Below, in pieces: positions 12,041-19,858 of a DNA stretch of 20,703 nt. The notes under the pieces were generated by a model, which ran no database searches, had not been told where the DNA came from, and saw only the letters and a program-made list of their open reading frames with translations. Each line of letters opens with the position of its first letter. Within the stretch, counting starts at the first letter, position 1. Made by a program: the position numbers and the translations under genes. The stretch is from CAYXZR01 sp964470025 (GTDB taxonomy: Bacteria; Patescibacteriota; Patescibacteriia; Buchananbacterales; UBA6539), in NCBI GenBank assembly GCA_964470025.1, contig CAYXZR010000018.1, forward strand, positions 1 to 20,703. Reading direction: 5' to 3'.

Positions 12041-12869
12041 AGCTGTTACACCTCGACAAGGCTGGAAGTCTGCCAGTCGAGATGCTTTGTTGCGCCATGT
12101 TTCAAATCAGAGCGAAGCAAAGTCACGTGTAACAATTCTTGAGTATGTTTCGTTTATTAAAGAAATGGTTACTACAAGGGTGTTTCAACCAGCAGTAGCC
12201 ATGCTTTTAGTTGTGGGAGTATTTATTGGTACCAGCCTCACGGTAGTAGCTGCATTTAATTCACGACCAGGTGATTCATTATATGGTACTAAGATCGTTT
12301 TAGAAAAAACTCAGTTGGCAATTACACCACAAGAGCGTAGGGCAGAGCTTAGTGCGGAGTTGGTGCGTAAGCGAGTAGAAGAGATTGGTCGAATTGTTGC
12401 CCAGAAAGACATCGAGCCAAAACAGCGACAAGAGCAAATCACTGTTGCAGTAAATGAGTTTAAGAAAAACGTTGCTGTAGTAACTGAGCAAATTGAGCGT
12501 GAACTTAAAGAACCAGCAATCGAAGAGATAAAGGTAAAATCTGAAAAAACACTTCAGATCGCGTCTTTAGTTTCTTCACAAGTATCAGAGCTTTCAAAAT
12601 CAATTCAAGAAGAAGAGCTAGCTGAAGAAGAAAAAACAACATTAACAAGTGCACTTGAAGAGGTGGAAAACATCGTTGCAAGTGCAGTTGATAGTGCTGC
12701 AAGTAAGACAGCTACTTCTACTGAAGAAGAATTAGGATCTGAAGAAAAAGATGCTACTTCTACTGAAGAAGAATTAGATGTTCAAGAAGAAACAGAGCCG
12801 GCTCCTGAGCAGGAAACAACATCAACCGATCAGCAGGAAACTGATACTCAGAATACTGAAGAAGAGTAA
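12006..12869 (+). CDS. DUF5667-type membrane protein, putative anti-sigma partner
   Basis: The 287-residue product has a cytoplasmic N-terminus of about 58 residues, one membrane segment (about 60-83) and an external part. Just after the membrane the segment RPGDSLYGTKIVLEKTQLAIT (87-107) and the following helical RRAELSAELVRKRVEEI match the DUF5667 pattern, often seen next to sigma factors. A long helical, probably coiled-coil region continues to about 230, and the C-terminus is a disordered acidic Ser/Thr/Glu tail with a tandem repeat. The 35-base overlap with the sigma gene indicates translational coupling, and the topology fits an anti-sigma factor that holds sigma at the membrane. The N-terminal part has no recognisable zinc-finger anti-sigma motif, so this role is inference. 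Confidence 0.78.
   Translation: MNNTIEQLKKLKAVTPRQGWKSASRDALLRHVSNQSEAKSRVTILEYVSFIKEMVTTRVFQPAVAMLLVVGVFIGTSLTVVAAFNSRPGDSLYGTKIVLEKTQLAITPQERRAELSAELVRKRVEEIGRIVAQKDIEPKQRQEQITVAVNEFKKNVAVVTEQIERELKEPAIEEIKVKSEKTLQIASLVSSQVSELSKSIQEEELAEEEKTTLTSALEEVENIVASAVDSAASKTATSTEEELGSEEKDATSTEEELDVQEETEPAPEQETTSTDQQETDTQNTEEE
12711..12777 (+). repeat. In-frame tandem repeat in the acidic tail of the DUF5667 protein
   Basis: A 25-base sequence is repeated exactly at 12711-12735 and 12753-12777, a period of 42 bases (14 codons). It encodes two copies of ATSTEEEL. It points to recent duplication by slippage or recombination in a disordered region. Confidence 0.85.
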
Positions 12870-13095
12870 AATACAGAAACCGAGCGCGTTATTTTTAGTA
12901 ACCCGCCAGTCTCCTAATTGACTGGAATGGTTATAATAAACTGTTTACGAGCACATGCTGTAGACGAATTACTATGAGTGTGACCATCACACGTACGGAA
13001 AAAGGTCGATCCGACATGGAGTCTGTATAGATGATGGAATTATTACACTGGTAGTAACTACACTACGTTTGTAAACAAGAAAGGAAATTAAACAC
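12870..13095 (+). promoter_or_regulatory. Long leader region of the surface-protein gene
   Basis: This 226-base stretch has no large gene. It holds a perfect TATAAT (12932-12937, no clear -35, TG nearby) and hairpins CCAGTC/GACTGG (12906-12925) and GTGTGA/TCACAC (12978-12992). GTAGT-A-ACTAC is a small inverted repeat near 13055. A Shine-Dalgarno-like AAAGGA (13080-13085) lies 10 bases before the ATG. A leader of about 150 bases is predicted if the TATAAT is used, as is common for abundant S-layer mRNAs. No hairpin with a T-run ends the sigma operon here, so read-through into the surface gene is possible. Confidence 0.5.
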
Positions 13096-16000
13096 ATGTT
13101 AAAAAAACTTATTACCTATTGTTTAGTTGTAACAACAACTGTCTGGGGAGTAGGTTTCCTAGGTCTTTCAGTAGCACTTGGTGCATCTGATGGCGATCTA
13201 GTGAAGAAATCAAATTCTTCATCTGTATTCTACCTATGGAATGGTTCACTCCACCCATTTGGTAGTGCTAAAGTTTTCAACACATGGGAGCTAAGCTTCA
13301 CTGATGTTAAAACTATTAGCGATGAAGAGTTCTCATCATACCAGCTTATCGGTTCATCTGACGTATTCGTACGTCCAGGTATGGGTCTAGTACAAGCTGT
13401 TGATGGTGATACTCCTTGGAATATCGTAGATCCAAAAGTGTACGCAGTTTCAGGTGATGGAATGCTTCATCATTTAACTACTGCTTCACTAGCAGAACAA
13501 ATTTTTGGTGTTAACTGGCAAGCAATGATCGTGCCAGTACCACTAAGCAGTTTCACCCAGTATTCACTTGGTGACCCAATCCAATCACTCTCTGATTACG
13601 ATCGAGATGCTGAATTAGAAGCTTCAACCACAATTGGTGAAGTTAAGGGTTCAGGCGGATCAAACACACCAGCTCCAGGTGGAAATCTAACCATTTCATT
13701 GGCTTCAGATACACCAGCAGCTAACTTGATCCCAAGTAACACTGCACGTGTTCCATTCACTAAAGTTAACCTAACCGCTTCAGCTAGCGGAGACGTTGTA
13801 ATTGACCGTTGGGAAGTTACACGAGGTGGCGTTGGTTCATCTGACGTATTCACCGGTGTTGACATCCTTGATGAGAAGATGATTCCATTGAGCGAAATCA
13901 ACAAAACTCTTAACAGCAATGACGTTGCTAACTTTAATGAAGATTTCACCATTCCAGCAGGTACAACACGAAGCGTATATCTAGCAGGAACCTTTGGTTC
14001 TAATGCTTCATACGCTGGTGAAGTAGTTGCACTTGGTCTTAAGGGTGTAACCTTGAAGCAAGGTGGTGCAATTAATGGTAGCCTACCAGTATATGGTAAC
14101 GGCATGACTATTAATGCTACTTTGTCTATCGGTACAGCAACTGTACGACGAGGTGCTTACTCTGAAGCAACTGACACAACTCTAGAAGTTGGTCAGCTAA
14201 ATGAAACTTTCTTGGCGTTCTCAATCCAAGCAGGTTCAGCTGAAGATGTATGGTTCCAAAACATTCGCGTGTACCAACAAGGTAGTGCAAGCATCGGAAC
14301 AGATGTAACAAACTTCCGATTGATGCACGAAAACACTGAGATTGCTAAGGGTGTAGTTCGAGACAGCAAATATGTTGACTTCGTACTTACAACTCCTTAT
14401 AAGATCACTGAAGGACAAACAAAACAGTTCCAAGTTAAGGCTGATGTTTCAGATGGTTCAGGACGAACCGTTGACCTAGGTATCTACCGAACAACCGATC
14501 TATTGGTTAAAGGTGAGAAATATGGTTTCAACATCACTCCTACTTACACAGGAACTGGTACTTCATCAAATAGCCCAGTATTGTCAGATAACCAACACAC
14601 TATTTCAGCTGGTTCATTGCAGGTTCGACGATCTGCAGGATACCCATCTTCAAATATCTCTGTTGGATCAAATCAACTACTAGGTTCATTTGAGTTCGAA
14701 GTAAAAGGTGAGTCAGTAGAAGTGACTTCATTGACACTATCTGTGACTTCATCAACTTCAGGTACAATCGTTGAAGATGCGCTAGAATCAGTGTATCTAG
14801 TAAACGCTGCAACTGGTGAAACAATTGCAGGTCCAGAAGATGTTACTTCAAACACCACTAACGTTACTTTCTCTTCATTTGATGACTTGGAAGTAGGTAA
14901 GCACGACATCGAAGTTCGAGCTACTGTTAGCCAAAGTGGTGGATGGACATCAAATGATACTATCTATGCAAGTATCAACCCAGCAAGTCAAATTACTGCA
15001 CGAGGTGTAGAAACAGGTGAAACTATCACTGCTTCTCCATCAGCAGCAATCAATACAACTACACAAACTGTTAAGACTGCTACTCTAGAGGTAAGTGCAA
15101 ATTCAACACCTACTTCTCAATCAGTAGTACCTAACACAAATAGTGTACTAGTTGCTAGCTGGCAGTTTGATGCAACTGATTCAGGTGAAAACATTCGAGT
15201 TTCATCTATCGCAGTTCGAGCTTCTTCAACCGCTAAGTACAACAACTACAGACTATCTGTAGATGGTCAGATGCTTGATGGTTCAGAAGATGCTATCTCA
15301 AGCTCAAGTGCTAATGCTACAATCACATTCTCTGACTTTGATGCTTTCATCATTCCAAAGAATTCAACTGTAGACATTAACATGTATGCTAACATCCCAA
15401 GTAACTCAAACTCAGGTGAAGTTGATGCTTATGGTATCACCACAGGTTCAGCTATCACTGCGTTTGGTGTAAGCTCAGGAAATACAGCTACAGTATCAGT
15501 ATCAGCAAGTGATGGCCCAGCGCTAACCACTGCAGGTGCAGGTACCTTGACTGTTGATCTAGACAACATCGCTGCTCCACAACAACTTCTTGTTGCTGGT
15601 TCAACTGGTGTTGCTCTAACAGACGTTAACCTAAAGGCTAACAACGAAGATGTTAAGATCACTAAGTTGACCGTACGTGTTGACGATGGTGGTCTAACCG
15701 GTACAGCTGCAGGTAACTACGAAGATATTTCTAAGTTCTACCTAAAGCTTGACGGTCAAATCATCGGTAATACAGATGGTTACACAATCACTTCTGCAAA
15801 CCGAACTGTTAACCTTGAAACTGGTGCACTTACAGTACCAGAAGGTGACAACAATGACGTTACTCTAAGCATCCTAGGTGACCTAGTTAACATTGGTACA
15901 AACCTACCAGGTACTGCTAATGCTGACATTAAGGTTGGTCTAGTTGGTATTGATGATGCTGCTGTAGGATCAGCTGTCTTTAAGGCAACTGGTGCTGAGT

Positions 16001-16677
16001 CAAACACTGACTTGCAAGCAGCTCAAACTACTTACAACAACTCAACTGGTTCTGCTATGGTAATCCATAAAGCTGTTCCACAGGTTGTAGTAGGTACTCC
16101 AAGCAATAAACTTGGTGCTACATCAGTACTACACACCGCAACTGTTAGCGCAGTTGGAGATGACATCGGTCTATACCGAGTATCTTACGAGGTTACAACC
16201 TCAACAGGTGTATCAGTATCTAATGGATACTTGAGCTTGAAGTCATGTACAGGTTGTGGTGGTGTATCTAATGGACGAGTATCTGCAACTTCAAACGGTA
16301 CTCTTCTAAATGACACTACTGCTTCATTCTCATTTGCTATGAGCTCAGCTCAGCTTGGTGGAAGCAAGACTTACCTAAGTATTGCTGAAGGTGCTTCAGC
16401 TGTACTTGAATTCATCGCTACTATTGGTCTAACCACAAATAGCGATACTGTAAGTACTTCTCTACTAGGTGACACAGCTACTACAACGAATGACACAACT
16501 GGTGACCCAGCTGCTGCATTCACAGCTAATAACCAAGGTAACTTTGTTTGGTCAGACTTGAACCTAAGTACTGCCAACTCATCAACCGGTACCGATGCAA
16601 AGCAATGGTACAATGGTTACCTAGTAAGCGGTCTTGGCACTGTAGCTACAGGTACACCAGTGACTGTTGGAGAATAA
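13096..16677 (+). CDS. Large S-layer-like surface protein
   Basis: This 1193-residue protein starts with a signal peptide (about residues 1-30, ending ALGA). Residues 34-165 form a two-part repeat of the kind seen in Parcubacteria surface proteins: DLVKKSNSSSVFYLWNGSLHPF, VFNTWELSF, FVRPGMGLVQ, then PKVYAVSGDGMLHHL, ASLAEQIFGVNWQ and a YSLGDPI end. The remaining 1000 residues are Thr/Ser/Gly/Asn/Val-rich and beta-strand-like with repeated folds, probably Ig-like domains. It ends with WYNGYLVSGLGTVATGTPV. There is no C-terminal membrane anchor or LPXTG. The only cysteines outside the signal peptide are Cys1051 and Cys1054 (CTGC). Codon use is strongly biased (GGT, CTA, GTA, CGA), as expected for an abundant protein. 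It follows the ECF sigma operon and has a strong terminator. Confidence 0.85.
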   Translation: MLKKLITYCLVVTTTVWGVGFLGLSVALGASDGDLVKKSNSSSVFYLWNGSLHPFGSAKVFNTWELSFTDVKTISDEEFSSYQLIGSSDVFVRPGMGLVQAVDGDTPWNIVDPKVYAVSGDGMLHHLTTASLAEQIFGVNWQAMIVPVPLSSFTQYSLGDPIQSLSDYDRDAELEASTTIGEVKGSGGSNTPAPGGNLTISLASDTPAANLIPSNTARVPFTKVNLTASASGDVVIDRWEVTRGGVGSSDVFTGVDILDEKMIPLSEINKTLNSNDVANFNEDFTIPAGTTRSVYLAGTFGSNASYAGEVVALGLKGVTLKQGGAINGSLPVYGNGMTINATLSIGTATVRRGAYSEATDTTLEVGQLNETFLAFSIQAGSAEDVWFQNIRVYQQGSASIGTDVTNFRLMHENTEIAKGVVRDSKYVDFVLTTPYKITEGQTKQFQVKADVSDGSGRTVDLGIYRTTDLLVKGEKYGFNITPTYTGTGTSSNSPVLSDNQHTISAGSLQVRRSAGYPSSNISVGSNQLLGSFEFEVKGESVEVTSLTLSVTSSTSGTIVEDALESVYLVNAATGETIAGPEDVTSNTTNVTFSSFDDLEVGKHDIEVRATVSQSGGWTSNDTIYASINPASQITARGVETGETITASPSAAINTTTQTVKTATLEVSANSTPTSQSVVPNTNSVLVASWQFDATDSGENIRVSSIAVRASSTAKYNNYRLSVDGQMLDGSEDAISSSSANATITFSDFDAFIIPKNSTVDINMYANIPSNSNSGEVDAYGITTGSAITAFGVSSGNTATVSVSASDGPALTTAGAGTLTVDLDNIAAPQQLLVAGSTGVALTDVNLKANNEDVKITKLTVRVDDGGLTGTAAGNYEDISKFYLKLDGQIIGNTDGYTITSANRTVNLETGALTVPEGDNNDVTLSILGDLVNIGTNLPGTANADIKVGLVGIDDAAVGSAVFKATGAESNTDLQAAQTTYNNSTGSAMVIHKAVPQVVVGTPSNKLGATSVLHTATVSAVGDDIGLYRVSYEVTTSTGVSVSNGYLSLKSCTGCGGVSNGRVSATSNGTLLNDTTASFSFAMSSAQLGGSKTYLSIAEGASAVLEFIATIGLTTNSDTVSTSLLGDTATTTNDTTGDPAAAFTANNQGNFVWSDLNLSTANSSTGTDAKQWYNGYLVSGLGTVATGTPVTVGE

Positions 16678-16727
16678 TCAAGTCTACTTTAGTAACTTGA
16701 AACATTCCTAGCAGAAGCTAGTATGAC

Positions 16728-16761
16728 AAACAACCCCGCCAGATGGCGGGGTTGTTTTTTT
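16728..16761 (+). terminator. Strong intrinsic terminator of the surface-protein gene
   Basis: CAACCCCGCC (16731-16740) and GGCGGGGTTG (16745-16754) form a GC-rich 10-bp stem with an AGAT tetraloop, extended by three A-T pairs, followed by seven T residues. It is the strongest terminator visible here and fits a highly transcribed gene. A further small hairpin, CTAGC/GCTAG (16708-16721), lies just before it. Confidence 0.95.
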
Positions 16762-16780
16762 ATGCAAGATACGCTAAAAT
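16752..16780 (+). promoter_or_regulatory. Weak candidate promoter of the TPR gene
   Basis: TTGTTT (16752-16757) and TAAAAT (16775-16780) are 17 bases apart; the -35 lies inside the 3' arm and T-run of the preceding terminator. A start near 16787 gives a leader of about 27 bases without a Shine-Dalgarno site. Confidence 0.4.
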
Positions 16781-16813
16781 TAGGGTGAAATAACTAGCAA
16801 ATCTAAATTTTTT

Positions 16814-17542
16814 ATGCAAAAAAATAACCAGTCACAAGGCAAGAAAAAACAGGTGATAGGTGTAGTAATTGTTGCCCTTATTTTTATACTAGGACTGCTA
16901 TGGTATTACCAGCAAGAAGGGTATGTAGATATTTTTCCAACAGCCGAAGATCGAGAGGCTAAAAAACTTTTAAAAATTGATGAATCAAAATTCTCTCGAG
17001 CAGATGGTCTGACAGATGAGCAGTATCAATCGAAGCTTGATGAACTAAAAACATTGCGTCAAGATGTATTAGATAATCCAAGTGTAGGAACATGGTTTGC
17101 ATATGGAGGTGCTTTAGATTTTTTTAATGATCATGAAGGCGCAATTGCTGCTTGGAAAAAAGCACTTGAGTATCAAGAAGTTAATTTTGTTGCGCTAAAT
17201 AACATTGCCACAAACTATCAGTACTTTATTGAAGACTACCCTAAGGCAGAGGAGTATTATCTCAGGGCACTTGAGATTCGAGCGGATTACCCGAATGCCT
17301 TTGAAGGACTTGCTGATTTATATCAGTATAACTGGGCTGAACAGGAAGAAAAATTTTTACCCTTAATCGAGCGGGCATTAGTGAATGATCGACTAAATAC
17401 AGTAAGATACTACAATAGGGTAATTCGTTACCTAGCTAAAAAAGGAGAGTTTGAGACTGCTCAAGAGTACTTAGATCGACTCAAACAAGTAAATAGTGAG
17501 TATGCCCAAACCATAATCGAAGACTATGATGAACTTAATTAA
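16814..17542 (+). CDS. Membrane-anchored TPR protein
   Basis: The 242-residue product has a basic N-terminus, one membrane segment (about residues 13-32) and an external region with tetratricopeptide-type helical repeats. They are best seen at 95-125 (FAYGGALDFFNDHEGAIAAWKKALEY), 128-160 (ALNNIATNYQYFIEDYPKAEEYYLRALEI) and 163-182 (YPNAFEGLADLYQY), with weaker helices to the end. Such domains hold protein complexes together. Its final 17 bases overlap the start of the O-antigen ligase-like gene, which itself has a C-terminal TPR-like region, so the two are probably translated together and may bind each other. Opening with MQKNN and no Shine-Dalgarno site. Function is otherwise unknown. Confidence 0.82.
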   Translation: MQKNNQSQGKKKQVIGVVIVALIFILGLLWYYQQEGYVDIFPTAEDREAKKLLKIDESKFSRADGLTDEQYQSKLDELKTLRQDVLDNPSVGTWFAYGGALDFFNDHEGAIAAWKKALEYQEVNFVALNNIATNYQYFIEDYPKAEEYYLRALEIRADYPNAFEGLADLYQYNWAEQEEKFLPLIERALVNDRLNTVRYYNRVIRYLAKKGEFETAQEYLDRLKQVNSEYAQTIIEDYDELN

Positions 17543-19853
17543 AAAAATCGAACAACCTCTGCTATGGGTCGTGTACGGGTCATTAGCTATAATTTTATTG
17601 CTCCCAGTTTTTGTAAATAGCTCATTTTTCTTTCCCTTCATAGTTCCTAAGATTTTGGCGTTTAGATTACTTGTTTCCATAGGCTTACTTGCGTATCTAC
17701 TGCTGTTAGTCGCCGATCAAAAATATCGACCAAAGTTAAATGTGGTAGTTTATTTATTGTTTGGATTTATTGTTGTAGCTACTATTGCATCACTGCTCGG
17801 TGGAGATTTTTACACTAGTTTTTGGGGTGATATGGAAAGAAGTGAGGGGTTGATACTGTGGTTATTTGGATTTGTGTATATGGTAATAGCTTCAAGTGTG
17901 TTGCAGACAAGAAAACAGTGGGCTAATATACTCGATGTTTCACTATTTGCCGCAATCATAGTTTCTGCGGTGGCAATTGCTCAGGTGGTTGGGTATGAGC
18001 GAATACTAAACACTACTGGAGAGCGTGTTGCCTCCACTATTGGTAATCCGGCTTTTCTCGGAGCATATATGATTGTTAATCTTGCATTTGCCTGGTGGAA
18101 TTTACACATTCGTAAAACAACCCGATGGACAACATATGTTTACGTAGCTTTAAGTTTACTATTTATTTACATTATTTTTGCCTCACAAACTCGAGGTGCC
18201 ATCTTAGGGCTCATAGCAGGAGTGTTTATTGGTTTGGTGCTTAGTGGCATCTTTAGTAAAAATAAAAAGGTAAAAAATGTAGTCTTTCTCGGGGTCGGTG
18301 TTTTAGTCATAGCAGGTATTGCCTTATTTGCATTAAAAAATACAGAATTTGTTCAAAATAATAGATATTTAAAAAGAGTAGTAACAATCTCGGCTCAAGA
18401 GAGAACAGCGCAAACCCGTCTAGGAACATGGTCAGCATCATGGGAGGGATGGGCTAGCAATCCAAAAAACTTTTTAATTGGAGCAGGCTTGGAAAACTAT
18501 CATGTAGTATTTAATATGCATTTTCCGGGTGTAGTCTATGAAGATGAGGGCTCAGTAGTGTGGTTTGATCGAGCTCATTCATTTATTTTTGATCGAGGAG
18601 TTACTACTGGTATAATCGGGTTATTGTTATACCTGGCATTTTTTATTGCACCGATGTACCTGTATGGAAAAACTGCATTAAAAAACGAAGATGAAAGACC
18701 ATTTGCCATCGGAGTTATAGCTGTAGGTATTGCGTATCTTGTTCAGAACGCATTTGTATTTGAAGCAGTTACCACATATATTGTTTTATTTACCCTTTTA
18801 GCATTTTACTCTTCACTATTAAAGAGTAAAGTGGTAAAACCTTTACCACTTTCAGCCACAATAGTTTTTGCAGTAGTGTGGATTATAGCTATCGGTCCTG
18901 TAGTATATGCAACAACATATTTACCAGGGCATTATAATCAAGTAGCCTCAGCAGCAAATAAGTTGACTAGAGTACAGGGAGCAGACACTCTTGAAGGGTT
19001 TGAAAAAATCGTAGAGGAGTTTAAGCCATCACTAGAAAACAATGTATATGGCCGACAAGAGTATAGAATCCAGCTTACAGAGTATGTCGATCAGGTGATT
19101 GCACCGGTTGGTGAAATTGTACCGGAGATTTCTGATGAGATAGAATACATCGATCAACAGCTTGATGTTCAGATAAGTGAAAAGCCGCAAGAAGCAAAAA
19201 ATTACCTACTAACAATGCGACACTATAATTTTACTAGAGACATTTATCCTGATCAGGTTATAGAGAGACTTGATAAAGCCCTGTCTTATTATCCACCATT
19301 AGTAGAGCTGACCCCTGACAGGCCACATATCCATCAAGAGGCAGGATATACGCATCTGTATAAGCTTCGGTATTATCTAGCACAAGAAGAGGTTGATCAA
19401 GCTCTTGTGCAACAGGAGAAGCAAGAGGTCTTAAGGTATTTTGATGTGACTCAGTCATTGAGTCCTAAGGTTGTAGAGTCATACATTAATTACATATTGT
19501 TATACTTAGCAACTGGTGAAGTAGATGAGTTGAATCAGGTGTATGAGCGCATGGTTAATAATAATGTCCCATATCAGCAAGTTAAATACCTTTCACGAAT
19601 TACTCAGTTAATGATTGCAAATAATCAAGTCGCATCAGCTATTCCATACTTTGAGGCATGGAACCGGTTAACACCTGAGGTGCAGCAGACTTGGATACAA
19701 TTAGCACTTGCATATGGAGTTGTGGGAGAAAATGAGAAAGCCCTCAATACAGTTCGAGAGCTTGAGAAGCGATGGCCAGAAATGTCAGCACAGGTTGAAG
19801 CTTTTATAGTAGATCTTGAAGCAGGAAATTTACTTGATCAAATTCCAAATTAA
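17526..19853 (+). CDS. O-antigen ligase/polymerase family protein with C-terminal TPR region
   Basis: This 775-residue membrane protein has about twelve membrane segments up to residue 460, then a soluble helical region. The Wzy_C/O-antigen ligase signature is visible: SQTRGAILGLIAGVFIG (residues 219-235), then the large external loop with RLGTWSASWEGWASNPKNFLIGAGLENY (about 299-325) and RAHSFIFDRGVTTGIIGLLLYL. These correspond to the conserved Arg and the RxHN/S-type motif of glycan ligases and polymerases. The enzyme should transfer or polymerise lipid-linked glycans on the outer face of the membrane. Its C-terminal 300 residues contain helical repeats (for example AIPYFEAWNRLTPEVQQTWIQLALAYGVVGENEKAL near 698-735), as in many Patescibacteria homologues. 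Likely substrate: S-layer or other surface protein glycans, inferred from context. Start is ATG at 17526 or the adjacent ATG at 17529. Confidence 0.85.
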   Translation: MMNLIKKIEQPLLWVVYGSLAIILLLPVFVNSSFFFPFIVPKILAFRLLVSIGLLAYLLLLVADQKYRPKLNVVVYLLFGFIVVATIASLLGGDFYTSFWGDMERSEGLILWLFGFVYMVIASSVLQTRKQWANILDVSLFAAIIVSAVAIAQVVGYERILNTTGERVASTIGNPAFLGAYMIVNLAFAWWNLHIRKTTRWTTYVYVALSLLFIYIIFASQTRGAILGLIAGVFIGLVLSGIFSKNKKVKNVVFLGVGVLVIAGIALFALKNTEFVQNNRYLKRVVTISAQERTAQTRLGTWSASWEGWASNPKNFLIGAGLENYHVVFNMHFPGVVYEDEGSVVWFDRAHSFIFDRGVTTGIIGLLLYLAFFIAPMYLYGKTALKNEDERPFAIGVIAVGIAYLVQNAFVFEAVTTYIVLFTLLAFYSSLLKSKVVKPLPLSATIVFAVVWIIAIGPVVYATTYLPGHYNQVASAANKLTRVQGADTLEGFEKIVEEFKPSLENNVYGRQEYRIQLTEYVDQVIAPVGEIVPEISDEIEYIDQQLDVQISEKPQEAKNYLLTMRHYNFTRDIYPDQVIERLDKALSYYPPLVELTPDRPHIHQEAGYTHLYKLRYYLAQEEVDQALVQQEKQEVLRYFDVTQSLSPKVVESYINYILLYLATGEVDELNQVYERMVNNNVPYQQVKYLSRITQLMIANNQVASAIPYFEAWNRLTPEVQQTWIQLALAYGVVGENEKALNTVRELEKRWPEMSAQVEAFIVDLEAGNLLDQIPN

Positions 19854-19858
19854 GAAGA

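Noticed and set aside
12711..12777. Possible CRISPR-like repeat
   Set aside because: Only two copies, in frame within a coding sequence and encoding an acidic tail; no array or cas gene is present.
13596..16613. Several long antisense frames inside the surface-protein gene
   Set aside because: They mirror the biased codon use of the sense gene, have no start signals and encode low-complexity Ser/Thr/Val/Pro sequence.
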